Positions 1-8,812 are shown, counted from the first letter of the stretch. The stretch: 64,000 nt of DNA from AP-15 sp963700195 (GCA_963700195.1 CAVOWQ010000032.1:1-64000), one strand, 5' to 3'. Notes: generated by a model not told the origin, from the sequence alone. Program-made: numbers and translations.

Positions 1-2
1 CG

Positions 3-173
3 ATCGACCGGCTGTGGCCCCAAACCGGACCGCTGAGCGGGCCGGATGACAAGATCGAGTATGTGGTGAAGAGGTCCGCATCAAGCTGCAGCACCGAACG
101 AACCCAAGCGCCGATGGAGCCTATCGACCACGGAGCCATGAGCCCGGTATCAATCAGCGTGCGGAAATCCTGA
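3..173 (+). other. Open frame entering from the left edge, possible 3' end of a gene
   Basis: A reading frame is open from the window edge to a TGA at 171-173 (about 56 codons). It encodes RLWPQTGPLSGPDDKIEY near its start and does not match a family I recognise. It could be the tail of a gene upstream of the window or chance. The following methyltransferase starts 26 bases later on the same strand. Confidence 0.2.
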
Positions 174-198
174 ACCCCACCCCCTTGGCGATGCAGAA

Positions 199-1029
199 AT
201 GTCCGATCCACCAAGGATAGAGCGACCGTACCAGATCGATGAGCAGTGGAGCCGAGCTGTCTTTCTCCGCCGCACCGGTCAGGTAGCCTCATTTCTAGCA
301 CCGCATCTGCGGGCCGGGGTGCGCCTCATCGACTGCGGCTGCGGGCCCGGCTCGATTACCATTGATCTCGCCCGGATGGTGGCGCCCGGAGCGGTGGTTG
401 GCATCGACCGCCGCCAGGCGTCCCTGTCGGATGCGCGCACGTTCGCCCGCGAACGCGGCGTCGCCAATGTCGCGTTTGAAGTGGCGAACGTCTATCAACT
501 GCCGTTCCCCGACTGCTCATTCGATGCGGCCTTCGCTTGCGCGCTGCTACAGCATCTGGCCGCACCGCTCGCGGCGCTCAAGGAAATGCGTCGGGTACTG
601 AAACCGGGTGGCGTTATCGGTATCGTTGACGGGTCTTCTACGATCACCTTCCGCTATCCGCGAAATCGGCGGCTAGAGGCATGGGATCGGCTTCGCGCGC
701 TCCAGCGTGCCTATAACACCGGACGGCCGGCTGAACCGCTCCAGCTCCGGACGCTGCTTCGAGGTGCCGGCTTCGCGCGCACACAGGCGTCGGGAACCCT
801 CACCACCGAAGCGGGACCACCCGCCGGCTCATCCGAAGAGACGCGGAAAGCCGCGCAGAACGATCTCATTCGGCTCCGCGGCGTACTCGGAGGGCTCGCT
901 GTTGCCCAGGGGTGGGCCACTCGAGCCGAACTGGAGCAAATGGCCGAAGCCCTCATCGCCTGGGGCCAGGATGCGGATGCTTTTTATGCGCGCCCGAGTT
1001 TTACAGCGATCGGCTGGGTCTCAGACTAA
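199..1029 (+). CDS. Class I SAM-dependent methyltransferase
   Basis: This 276-residue protein has a Rossmann-type methyltransferase fold. The glycine-rich SAM motif LIDCGCGPGSITIDLA lies near residues 43-58, an acidic residue follows in VVGIDRR (near 68-74), and there is a DAAFACALLQHL segment near 108-119 and a VLKPGGVIGIVD strand after it. This order is that of the UbiE/Methyltransf_11 group, which methylates small molecules. The C-terminal 100 residues are not diagnostic, so the substrate is unknown. The ATG at 199 begins the first in-frame methionine before the fold. It stands alone upstream of a broken LLM gene. Confidence 0.9.
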   Translation: MSDPPRIERPYQIDEQWSRAVFLRRTGQVASFLAPHLRAGVRLIDCGCGPGSITIDLARMVAPGAVVGIDRRQASLSDARTFARERGVANVAFEVANVYQLPFPDCSFDAAFACALLQHLAAPLAALKEMRRVLKPGGVIGIVDGSSTITFRYPRNRRLEAWDRLRALQRAYNTGRPAEPLQLRTLLRGAGFARTQASGTLTTEAGPPAGSSEETRKAAQNDLIRLRGVLGGLAVAQGWATRAELEQMAEALIAWGQDADAFYARPSFTAIGWVSD

Positions 1030-1220
1030 TCCGAAAGCGGGTAACAATCGCCGTGGCGATTATTTTGCATAGAGCGACCGCTTGCGGCGCAAAGGCTCCA
1101 GTCGCGTGGCAAGCCGGTATGATTTACGATTGCCCAAACCCGCCAAAGGGGCGACCTTGTCCCGAAATCGCCGGGAATCGGGCGAATCTCGGTTAAAGAT
1201 GCCTATTCCTGGAACGCCCC

Positions 1221-1944
1221 GTGCTGATTTATGACTTCCGCCTGCCGCCCGGCCCCCGAACCGTCGAGTACGCGCTTCTTGCCGAAGAGCTAGGCTTTCG
1301 CGCGGTCTGGTGTCCCGAGATTCCCGCCTTCGGCCACGACATATGGGTCACTCTCGCCCGCATCGCCGAAAAGACGAAGCGCCTCAAATTTGGCCCCTCC
1401 GTGCTGATCCCGAGCTATCGCCATCCGATGGCACAGGCCTCGGCCATCGCGACGCTCGAGCAGATCGCGCCGGGACGCCTGATGGTCGGGTTCGGCACCG
1501 GCTTTACGGGCCGTGCCGGGATGGGCAAGAAGCCCTTGAGCCTCGCGAGCATGCGCACGCATATTGCGCAGGTTAAGGCATTGCTGCGCGGCGACATTGC
1601 CGACATCGACGGCGGTCTCGCCCAGTTCCTCGCGTCCGACGGCTGGTTAACCGACCGTCCGATCGACGTGCCAGTCTACATGGCAGGCCAAGGCCCCAAG
1701 GCCCGCGCGCTCGCCAAAGAGATTACCGACGGCCTGATTTCGCTCGGCGGCCCGGCCGAAGGGTTCGAGACCTGCCTCGTGTCGACCGGCGGCACGGTCC
1801 TCGATGATGGCGAAGAACGTCACCTCGCCGCGCGCCGCGACCGCCGTCAAACCGCTCATCGCGCTCGCCTATCACCTCAGATACACGACCGATCCGGAAA
1901 GCGTGAAAGCGCTACCGAGCGAGCGCCAGCTCGCTTGGCTCTAG
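1221..1944 (+). pseudogene. LLM-class flavin-dependent oxidoreductase, frameshifted
   Basis: The sequence encodes the TIM-barrel N-terminal part of a luciferase-like monooxygenase: EYALLAEELGFRAVWCPE, then TKRLKFGPSVLIPSYRHP, then a LEQIAPGRLMVGFGTG strand, about 200 residues from a GTG at 1221. Near 1815 the frame breaks. The partial copy at 2738-3037 reads gaagacgtc where this copy reads gaagaacgtc, so one extra A causes the shift. The shifted frame continues for about 40 residues (VKPLIALAYHLRYTTDPESV) to a TAG at 1942-1944. The C-terminal quarter of the family is missing here. A matching C-terminal fragment lies at 4724-5026. Confidence 0.75.
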
Positions 1945-2027
1945 AACCGCTCAGCCGAGCACACAGCCGCGGCAGCACGACGTGGCGCGCGTCCCTTCGC
2001 CGGGCAGACCCGGCGCCTTGAGGGGTT

Positions 2028-2486
2028 TTACTTTGGCTTTGGAGGCGGCGCCTTGGGGAAAGCCGATAGCATCCGGATTTTCAATTTCCTTGCCTCGCGA
2101 ACGTACACTGCGGTCCAGCGGCCGCCAGTCGCAATAGGCGTCCCACTCTGGTTTTTGCCTGTGATCTGATATTCGCCAATTGCGAGAGCTCCGTCAGTCC
2201 CCAATGGCCAAGCCTGATCAACGGTTACTTCCTCGTGATTAAATCCGGCCTTGAATGCGCCCTTGTAGAACTCCGCAATATCGGCACGTGGCCCCGCTGG
2301 ATTAACATGCATCCCACCCGCTGCGAACAGTGCGGCGATCCCTTCGCCATCTTGCCGGTTGAAGCTCTCAGCGTATGTAGAGCCAATCTTTTCTACCTCC
2401 TGCTTGAGGCTTTCGTCTGCATCGGCAGCAGCCGTAGGCGCCGCAAACGCGACCATCAAGAAGCACAAGACGTAAGGAATTCGCAT
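2028..2486 (-). CDS. Secreted NTF2-like (SnoaL/DUF4440-type) protein
   Basis: This 152-residue protein begins with a signal peptide (MRIPYVLCFLMVAFAAPTAA, cleavage probably after AAA). It is followed by a cone-shaped NTF2-like domain: a helix ending SFNRQDGEGIAALFAAGG, then beta strands including GRWTAVYVREARKLKIRML. Proteins of this type are periplasmic, bind small molecules or act as inhibitors or isomerases, and the sequence does not say which. An AGGAGGAC ribosome-binding site precedes the ATG. It lies convergent to the broken LLM gene and looks intact. Confidence 0.8.
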   Translation of the reverse strand: MRIPYVLCFLMVAFAAPTAAADADESLKQEVEKIGSTYAESFNRQDGEGIAALFAAGGMHVNPAGPRADIAEFYKGAFKAGFNHEEVTVDQAWPLGTDGALAIGEYQITGKNQSGTPIATGGRWTAVYVREARKLKIRMLSAFPKAPPPKPK

Positions 2487-2737
2487 TGTGTCCTCCTCCT
2501 AGCTTGAAAGGTCGACCTTCGTGCGCATTAGAGCTGGCTCATCCTGGCGGCGAAGGGAACGCGGAGGCATTTTTAGCCCAAACGGATGATGCAGGCGCAC
2601 CCTCGTTTAAGGTGAACCCGTGAAAGTTTAGTCGAACCCGAGAACCGCGAAGAAGCTGCGGAGGGTCGGGATGATCCCCAAGGCGGCAGGGCGTCCCGGT
2701 GAGACGGCACTCGACACCACCCTTCGGTAAAGCCGGG

Positions 2738-3085
2738 CTGCCGTTGAGCCTCGCAAGCATGCGCACGCATATTGCGCAGGTTAAGGCATTGCTGCGCGGC
2801 GAGGTTGCCGACATCGACGGCGGTCTCGTCCAGATCCTCGCGTCCGACGGCTGGTTGCCCGCCCGTCCGATCACCGTGCCAGTCTATATGGCAGGCCAAG
2901 GCCCCAAGGCCCGCGCGCTCGCCGAAGAGATTGCCGACGGCCTGATTTCCCTCGGCGGCCCGGCGGAAGGGTTCGAGACCTGCCTCGTGTCGACCGGCGG
3001 CACGGTCCTCGATGATGGCGAAGACGTCACCTCGCCGCGCGCCTCGAGCTGGAAAGAGATCCTCGACGTGTGGGAAAGGGGATAA
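2738..3085 (+). pseudogene. Partial duplicate of the LLM oxidoreductase middle segment
   Basis: About 300 bases (2738-3037) repeat 1538-1830 of the broken LLM gene with roughly 90 percent or better identity by eye. They encode LASMRTHIAQVKALLRG through GGTVLDDGEDVTSPRA. The frame is intact through the point where the upstream copy shifts, then runs into unrelated sequence and ends in a TAA at 3083-3085. No N-terminal barrel precedes it, so it cannot be functional. It appears to be one half of a rearranged duplication. Confidence 0.75.
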
Positions 3086-3236
3086 TAACGTCGGAAAGGG
3101 GGTAACTTCGAGCTCATATTACCCCTTTTCAGATAACATTCGTGCCGTCGGCTTGCTTCGACGTGATTAAATTATCGGTTGTTTTCCATTGTCCTGGATT
3201 GGATGAACCAGAAAACCGGAAAAGATCGCGGTGTAG

Positions 3237-3524
3237 TTAGTGTAATAAGTTGCGCGTAAGCTCCATAAATTCATGTCTCTCATGTACTAACCCCAATACA
3301 TCGCGATACCCCGCGATTTCGGCTTCGGAGCAATTCCCCACTCGCGGGTCCTCGTTTCGGCGAACGAGAACCTCAATCGCTGTTCGCGGTAAGGTCACTC
3401 CCTCCAGGCGGTTTGATGACTCGGCGCTTTCTATGATCGCGACCTTGCGCAAATTTTCCAGAACGTCCGGAGCACGTTCTTTAAATAAGTCCTGTTTGCC
3501 CTTACCTTCTCCAATGGGTGTTAT
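3237..3524 (-). pseudogene. Fic-family protein, N-terminal remnant
   Basis: The minus-strand frame encodes ITPIGEGKGKQDLFKERA, VLENLRKVAIIESAESSNRL and EIAGYRDVLGLVHERHEF. This is the N-terminal inhibitory and linker region of Fic/DOC AMP-transferases, whose SxxNRxEG motif is present as SSNRLEG. The frame ends at 3237 before any HPFxxGNG catalytic motif. No in-frame ATG precedes the homology; TTG at 3452 is the only obvious start and lies inside it. The gene is therefore a dead fragment, flanked by LLM pieces. Confidence 0.7.
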
Positions 3525-3540
3525 GCCGATATCGGCATAA
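3521..3540. promoter_or_regulatory. Perfect 20-bp palindrome, likely operator of the Fic gene
   Basis: TTATGCCGATATCGGCATAA is identical to its reverse complement. It overlaps the upstream end of the Fic remnant. Half-sites TTATGCCG recur at 3547-3554 and 3564-3571, and CGGCATAA at 3622-3629. The cluster looks like binding sites for a dimeric regulator. Self-repression by a winged-helix Fic protein is one possibility, but the regulator is not in the window. Confidence 0.55.
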
Positions 3541-3679
3541 GGGCCATTATGCCGTAAATCGGATTATGCCGAATACTTGAAAGGGCGGATTGGAATTGCT
3601 CGTGATCGTCGTGTTAGTAGTCGGCATAATCGGCAACGCCTGCAAGCGAGCGGGCGGCTGATTTGCGGACATGGCGTCG

Positions 3680-4618
3680 TCAGTATTTTAGGCCGGTATC
3701 GCACAGCACAGTGGCAACGGTCGCATCCACCTTCAATCGACCAGATTTAAGTAGCTTCACTGCCGCGCAGACATTGGCGGCAGCAGAATAGCCAACGTAA
3801 AGGCCTTCCATGACCGCAAGCTGGCGGTGCCAATGCTCGACCTCGGCGTCCGTTACCGTCAGGCTTAGGTCCATGAGGCCAGCATCCCAATGTGGTGGAA
3901 CCAGGCCGTAGCCTGTGCCCTGCACGATATGTCGCGCTTTGACAATCTCCTTTCCCGCCAAGGGTTCGCTCCCTTCCGGTTCGACCGCCGCACACAAGGT
4001 TGCTGGATTGGCAGCCTTCAGCGCCCGAGCAACGCCGATGAAGGTGCAGCCAGTGCCAACGGCCGCGACCCAGCCGTCCACGGGGCCGCCGAACTGTTCC
4101 AGAATCTCGGGGCCGGTGGTGGTCTCGTGCGCGACTATGCCTTCAGACGCATTGAATTGGTCGACATAGTACCCGCCGCCATCACGGGCGATTTGTGCTG
4201 CCCGATTGGCGGCTGCAGCGACATCAGCGCCCGTCACCTGTCCCGGTGTCCCGTCCACCTGGGGGACGAGAACAACCCTTGCCCCTAAGCCCTCCATCAT
4301 CCGTGCGCGTGCGGGGCTATTCCCGGCTGACATAGTTGCAATAAATGGTTGGCCGAGCGCGGCGCACACCACGGCGAGGCCCGCACCCATGTTGCCGCTG
4401 GTCATCTCGACCACGGGCATGCCGGGCTTAAGTCTTCCATCTTTCCGCGCTCCCAGCACGATTGCCTTGGCAGCGCGGTCTTTCACGCTTCCACCAGGTT
4501 GCAGGAACTCCGCCTTGGCAACTATCCGACCTGGTCCGGCATGCACCCGATCCAGCGCAACCAACGGCGTGTGCTCGATAAGATCGAGGGCCGAAGCGAG
4601 CATTGTGACATCTCCCAA
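3680..4618 (-). CDS. PLP-dependent cysteine synthase-family enzyme
   Basis: This 312-residue fold-type II PLP enzyme resembles O-acetylserine sulfhydrylase and cystathionine beta-synthase. The PLP lysine is in GGSVKDRAA near residue 45. The substrate loop is TSGNMG where CysK proteins usually have TSGNTG. A glycine-rich phosphate loop GTGCTFIG is near residue 188, and the C-terminus is TVLCDTGLKY. The Thr-to-Met change in the substrate loop suggests a substrate other than O-acetylserine. It sits alone between a Fic remnant and an LLM remnant and appears intact. Confidence 0.9.
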   Translation of the reverse strand: MGDVTMLASALDLIEHTPLVALDRVHAGPGRIVAKAEFLQPGGSVKDRAAKAIVLGARKDGRLKPGMPVVEMTSGNMGAGLAVVCAALGQPFIATMSAGNSPARARMMEGLGARVVLVPQVDGTPGQVTGADVAAAANRAAQIARDGGGYYVDQFNASEGIVAHETTTGPEILEQFGGPVDGWVAAVGTGCTFIGVARALKAANPATLCAAVEPEGSEPLAGKEIVKARHIVQGTGYGLVPPHWDAGLMDLSLTVTDAEVEHWHRQLAVMEGLYVGYSAAANVCAAVKLLKSGRLKVDATVATVLCDTGLKY

Positions 4619-4723
4619 TTATACTGCCGATATAGCTGTTATCGGAACAGAGCGGTGACCGCTATAGGTGACGAAAACAAGCGGACCTGAGGCAGTTTCC
4701 CCGCCGTATGCTTGGCGTGAAAC

Positions 4724-5026
4724 TTGGGGCTCCAACAACATGGAGCACAAGAAATGGAAATATCCGACCAGACTACGTGCCTCGCCCCTACTTCGCATCA
4801 TTCGAGGAAAGCCTTTCATCATTCCCTCGACATTTCGAACGGCCATGACGCGCTCGTCGACGTATCCGCCGCCAAACAGATGACCTTCACCGGCACGCGC
4901 GAGGAGTTGCGCGAACGGCTCGCCCAGCTCGAGGCCCGCGGCGCCACCGGCATCATCTTCGGGACCAGCGGTTACGATGTGGAACGGGAGCTGAGAGCCT
5001 ACGCGCAGGTTGTCGGATTGAGGTGA
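4724..5026 (+). pseudogene. C-terminal remnant of an LLM oxidoreductase
   Basis: The last 60 codons read MTFTGTREELRERLAQLEAR followed by GATGIIFGTSGYDVEREL and a tail ending VVGLR. This is the usual C-terminal dimer/barrel end of LLM oxidoreductases (compare TPDQVRERLEELVAAGANHL in the intact gene at 5956). No barrel precedes it; the first 35 codons are unrelated. It supplies the part missing from the copies at 1221 and 2738. Confidence 0.6.
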
Positions 5027-5571
5027 CGGAGGCGCGTCGCTTATTTGTGATCGCCCGCCGCCTCCCGTACTGAGCAAGGAGTGCAGCGGGGCAAGAGCGG
5101 GCGTTGCTATCGACGAAGCCAGGGGTCAGCTTTGGGGTCGAGAGGCCGTGACCGAACCGGGTACCAAGCGTATTATTGTACCACTAGCGGGAGAAGTATC
5201 GGAGGATCTGGACAGGGAAGTTGAATGCAAATCAGCTTCAATGCGGAAATAGCCATAATTGCGTGGTACTTTGAACGTTCGGCCGAACAGACACAACTTG
5301 ATGGAATGCCATTGACGCGCACAAAACAGGGACGAAGCAGGCCCGTTATCAGCCAATACCGGCGAATATCAGCCAGGAATCCCGTTGTTATAGTCGTCTC
5401 TCAGTCGTGGAAAACCGAGGGTCGTCGCGGCAGACGCCGCCAGCTTTGCTGTTTTTTCGCTGCATTTAACAGCGAGATCAGCAAACCCCTCCGACAAAGA
5501 GTTCCGCTGTCCAGAGCCAAGAGCGATATCGTGGGAATGCCGGCGGCCGGCGAACGATAAGGAGAACGATC
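5027..5571. other. No gene recognised
   Basis: The stretch has no convincing coding frame. Bases 5443-5475 (tttgctgttttttcgctgca followed by tttaacagcga) resemble 60392-60427 downstream of the amidohydrolase, which hints at a shared non-coding repeat. AAGGAGA just before 5572 is the ribosome-binding site of the VOC gene. Confidence 0.4.
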
Positions 5572-5937
5572 ATGTCCTTTGCGATCCAGCATGTGCATGT
5601 AAAGACCAAGGATCCCAAGCAGACGATGCAGTTCTATATCGACAATCTCGGCGCGACCTATGTGGCCGAGATCCCGGGGCGCGGCCACCGCGTCAACCTG
5701 CATGGGCTGACGCTCAACATCACGACCCTGATCTCGGCGCAAAATCACGAGCAGCATTACGGGATCGAGCACATTGCCCTCGATACCGATGATTATTCCG
5801 GCGCGATGTCGAAGCTGCGCGAGAACGGGGTACGCGTCCTCGAAGAATTGCCGCCGAACAACGGCCGCCGCGTCTGCTTCCTCGAAGCGCCCGACGGGGC
5901 TCAGATCGAACTTATCGAGAAGGTACAGCCCGCGTAA
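5572..5937 (+). CDS. VOC-family (glyoxalase/dioxygenase-like) protein
   Basis: This single-domain 121-residue VOC protein opens with IQHVHVKTKDPKQTMQFYID. It has candidate metal ligands at His9 (HVHV), the IEHIALDTDD strand near residues 64-73, and E117 in the closing strand GAQIELIEK. VOC proteins of this size are lyases, isomerases or antibiotic-binding proteins. A strong AAGGAGA site precedes the ATG. The LLM oxidoreductase follows 18 bases later on the same strand, so the two are likely cotranscribed. Confidence 0.85.
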   Translation: MSFAIQHVHVKTKDPKQTMQFYIDNLGATYVAEIPGRGHRVNLHGLTLNITTLISAQNHEQHYGIEHIALDTDDYSGAMSKLRENGVRVLEELPPNNGRRVCFLEAPDGAQIELIEKVQPA

Positions 5938-5955
5938 TCAAAAAGGGCGCGCTGC

Positions 5956-6906
5956 ATGGCTCTGAAGGACAAGATCGCGTTGGGCGTGGCGCTGCCGCAT
6001 CGCTCGCCCGAGCCGATCGACATGGAGGCGGTGCGACGGGTCGCGCAGCGCGCCGAAGCCCTCGGGTTCCGCGATCTATGGGTCACGGAGAATACTCTCG
6101 ACCACGTGTTCTGTTTCGACCCGGTGGTGGTGCTGACCTACGCTGCCGCGGTCACGACGAAGATCCGCCTCGGGGCTTCGGTCGTCGTGCTGCCGGTGCA
6201 CAACCCGATCCATGTCGCGCACCAATGGGCGGCCCTGGACTATGTCAGCGGCGGCCGGGCAATCCTCGGCGTGGGGCTCGGCCGGGATCATCATTACGAG
6301 CAGTTCCAGACCCCACTAGAGGGCCGGGTGCGGCGTTTCCGCGAAGGGGTCGAGCTGATCAAGCTGCTGTGGACCGAGCCGCGGGTCGACTATTCGGGCC
6401 GCGTCTTCCGGCTCGCGGGCGGCACGATGGCGCCGAAGCCGGCGCAGAAACCGCACCCGCCGATCTGGATGGGTGTGGGGCACCCCGATGCGCTGCGCCG
6501 CACCGCGGCGATTGCCGATGGCTGGATGGGCTCGGGCGGGTCGAGCAATGCCGCCTTTGTCCGATCCGTTCCGATATTGCGCGCGGCGCTGGAGCGCGCA
6601 GGGCGCGATCCAACGAATTTCCCGATCTCGAAGCGGGTATTTCTGTCGGTCGACGAGCGGCCGCAAACCGCCCGCGCCGAATTGCTCCGCTGGTTCACGG
6701 TCGTCTACCGCAATCCCGAAGGGACCGACACCTCGGGCATTCACGGCACGCCGGACCAGGTCCGGGAACGACTGGAGGAACTGGTCGCCGCCGGCGCCAA
6801 CCACCTCCTCCTCAACCCGGTCGCCCGGTATGAGGAGCAGCTGGAGGCATTGGCCGAGGTGGTAGGCCTCTCGTATGCGCCGAACCTTTGCGCCTCTCCG
6901 CCCTAA
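5956..6906 (+). CDS. LLM-class flavin-dependent oxidoreductase
   Basis: This complete 316-residue luciferase-like monooxygenase has the ordered family features: IALGVALPHRSPEPIDMEAV, RAEALGFRDLWVTENTL, TKIRLGASVVVLPVHNPI, YVSGGRAILGVGLGRD, KPHPPIWMGVGHPDALRR, and a C-terminal TPDQVRERLEELVAAGANHL. Members use FMN or F420 to oxidise small organic substrates. The final residues LCASPP and the TAA lie inside a palindromic repeat (6894-7030), so the true ancestral end was probably a few codons earlier. It pairs with the VOC gene upstream. Confidence 0.92.
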   Translation: MALKDKIALGVALPHRSPEPIDMEAVRRVAQRAEALGFRDLWVTENTLDHVFCFDPVVVLTYAAAVTTKIRLGASVVVLPVHNPIHVAHQWAALDYVSGGRAILGVGLGRDHHYEQFQTPLEGRVRRFREGVELIKLLWTEPRVDYSGRVFRLAGGTMAPKPAQKPHPPIWMGVGHPDALRRTAAIADGWMGSGGSSNAAFVRSVPILRAALERAGRDPTNFPISKRVFLSVDERPQTARAELLRWFTVVYRNPEGTDTSGIHGTPDQVRERLEELVAAGANHLLLNPVARYEEQLEALAEVVGLSYAPNLCASPP

Positions 6907-7030
6907 GGGGGGAGAGGGAGGGGCCCGGTCGCGGCAGCGACCGGGAGGGTGAGGTGGGCGGCGCGTTTCAGAGCTGGAGCTTCCCCCACCTCACCCGGAC
7001 CCTCTCCGCCCCCAAGGGCGGAGAGGGAGA
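6894..7030. repeat. Palindromic intergenic repeat, family A copy 1
   Basis: The arms ctctccgccctaaggggggag and caagggcggagagggag flank a centre with a smaller inverted repeat (cccggtcgc/gcgaccggg) and a gaggtggg/cccacctc pair. The same CCCTCTCCGC-type arms occur at 11214-11307, 40619-40702 and 48673-48925. The element overlaps the last codons of the LLM gene. Confidence 0.75.
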
Positions 7031-7063
7031 AATTCGTAGTGAGATGATTTCAGAGGATATCTG

Positions 7064-7795
7064 ATGACATTCGCTCAACCCGACCCGGTGAAACAACAGG
7101 TCGCGGCCCATTGGGGAAGGCGGGCGGCGCATTTCGACGAGGATTTCGGGCATAGTATCCGCACAGCCGCGGAACGGGCCGCCTGGGGCCGTATTTTCGG
7201 CCTCGTGTTGGCCGGCCGGAGCGCCCTCGACGTCCTCGATGCGGGCTGCGGCACCGGCTTTCTGAGCCTCGAGCTCGCCTCGCGTGGCCATCGGGTTACC
7301 GGCGTCGACTTTGCCCCGGCGATGCTGGTGGAGGCGCGCCGCAAGGCGGCAGAGCAGAGCGCGGCGATCCGTTTCGAAGAGGCTGACGCTGAACAGTTGC
7401 CATTTGCCCCGGGCAGCTTCGATCTCGTCGTCAGCCGGCATGTTCTGTGGACCCTGCCGCATCCCGAGGCGGCGATCGACGAGTGGATCCGGGTGCTGCG
7501 GCCGGGCGGGCGGCTCGCCGTCATCGACGGGCGGTTCGACCCCGGATTCTTGACCCACCAGAGAGAGAATGCCCGCTCGAGCGCCGAATACGCAGAGATC
7601 GGCGATCGGCTGCCGTTTCTCGGCGGGCGTCCGCGCGAGGAAATCGAAGCCCTGTTGCAGGCGCACGGCCTCGCCAATGTCGGCAGCGACCCGCTGCTCG
7701 ATCTGGTCGAGGCGCAGGCGCAGCGTATGGTGGAGGAGGGGAGGGTGCGGCAGACGCGCGTGCGCTACGTGGCTTGGGGCGAGGTTGCGCGCTGA
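7064..7795 (+). CDS. Class I SAM-dependent methyltransferase
   Basis: This 243-residue methyltransferase has the SAM-binding motif VLDAGCGTGFLSLELASRG near residues 56-74, acidic motif II VTGVDFAPAML, then FEEADAEQLPFAPGSFDLVV and VLRPGGRLAVIDGRF. The order matches the Methyltransf_11/UbiE group. It is followed after 11 bases by a ferredoxin reductase on the same strand, which suggests a shared transcript, but the substrate cannot be read from sequence. Confidence 0.92.
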   Translation: MTFAQPDPVKQQVAAHWGRRAAHFDEDFGHSIRTAAERAAWGRIFGLVLAGRSALDVLDAGCGTGFLSLELASRGHRVTGVDFAPAMLVEARRKAAEQSAAIRFEEADAEQLPFAPGSFDLVVSRHVLWTLPHPEAAIDEWIRVLRPGGRLAVIDGRFDPGFLTHQRENARSSAEYAEIGDRLPFLGGRPREEIEALLQAHGLANVGSDPLLDLVEAQAQRMVEEGRVRQTRVRYVAWGEVAR

Positions 7796-7806
7796 GCTGT
7801 CGAGGC

Positions 7807-8490
7807 ATGCTGCTTCGCGTCCGGTCGATTACCTATCTGGCCCAACGGATCAACGGCTATGAGCTGGTGGACCCGGACGAATACGATCTGCCCGGGTTCA
7901 CGGCCGGGGCGCATGTCTCGGTGCGGGTTGGTGACGGGCCGGTGCGGGACTTCTCGCTGCACAACGATCCGGCCGAACGGACGCGCTATTGCATCGCCGT
8001 GCTGCGGGAGCCGGAAGGGCAGGGCTCTCGCGAATGGCATGAGCAGGTGCGCGTCGGCGAGATCGTCGAGGCCTCAGCGCCGCGCAACAATTTTCCGCTG
8101 GCCGCCGAAGCCGAGCATTATCTGCTGATCGCCGGCGGCATCGGTATAACCCCGATCATGTCGATGATCGCGGAACTCCGTCGACGCCGCGCCGATTTCG
8201 GTCTGCACTACTGTACGCGCTCGCCCGAGGAGACGGCATTCCTCGACGATCTCGCGATCCTCGCCGCGCAGGGCAGGGTGCAATTCCATCACGACGGCGG
8301 CAACCCGGCGAAGGGGCTCGACCTCGCCGAGACGTTGCGCGAGTACCGGCCCGGCACCCAGCTCTATTACTGCGGCCCTGCCGGCATGATGGCGGCAGCC
8401 GAAGCAGCCTCGCGACATTGGCCGCCGGCGACGGTGCACTGCGAGTATTTCGCCGGGCCGAAAGCCGTGCCGCCGATGTTGCCAGGCTGA
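7807..8490 (+). CDS. FAD/NAD(P)-binding oxidoreductase, short form lacking a ferredoxin domain
   Basis: This 227-residue protein matches the reductase core of phthalate-dioxygenase-reductase-like enzymes. It has an N-terminal flavin barrel (AGAHVSVRVGDGPVRDFSLH, where the RxFS-type motif binds flavin), the NAD-binding GGIGITPIMSMIAELRRR near residues 110-127, and the YYCGPAGMM motif near 190. Family members commonly continue with a plant-type [2Fe-2S] ferredoxin of about 80 residues. Here the protein stops at a TGA soon after CEYFAG. It may pass electrons to a separate ferredoxin, or it may be truncated. The ATG is 11 bases after the methyltransferase stop. Confidence 0.85.
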   Translation: MLLRVRSITYLAQRINGYELVDPDEYDLPGFTAGAHVSVRVGDGPVRDFSLHNDPAERTRYCIAVLREPEGQGSREWHEQVRVGEIVEASAPRNNFPLAAEAEHYLLIAGGIGITPIMSMIAELRRRRADFGLHYCTRSPEETAFLDDLAILAAQGRVQFHHDGGNPAKGLDLAETLREYRPGTQLYYCGPAGMMAAAEAASRHWPPATVHCEYFAGPKAVPPMLPG

Positions 8491-8812
8491 CGCCATTAGC
8501 AGGCTAAAAGAATGCAAGAACATGGTCAGTCTGGGGCGCGGTCCCCGCCCGCCCTCGTGGGTCGCCCCGGAATGACAGGCGAGTTTTTTCAGCACCCTGC
8601 TCTAGGGGTGGCGCCAATTAGAGCAGCTGCGGACCAGGTTGCCCCACCGATCGGTCTGGATATCAGGATGGGTAAGCCATCAAGGCCGCCTGCTCACGCC
8701 AGTTGGGCAGGCGGGCGGTCTTGCTGTTAAGCACGAGGATGGGTTGCATAAAGCCCGAATTGGATCGATCCTGGTGCGGTATTTGTTTGGCGTGCCGGAG
8801 CGAGGAGGTTCA
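8491..8812. repeat. Gene-free stretch holding palindromic repeat family B, copy 1
   Basis: No coding frame is convincing. Bases 8531-8605 hold a repeat whose right part cggaatgacaggcgagtttt continues tttcagcaccctgct, and this recurs almost unchanged at 21685-21718. GAGGAGGTTCA before 8813 is the ribosome-binding site of the next gene. Confidence 0.55.

Noticed and set aside
4619..5077. 152-codon minus-strand frame opposite the LLM C-terminal remnant
   Set aside because: The plus strand carries the recognisable LLM end; the minus frame does not match a family.
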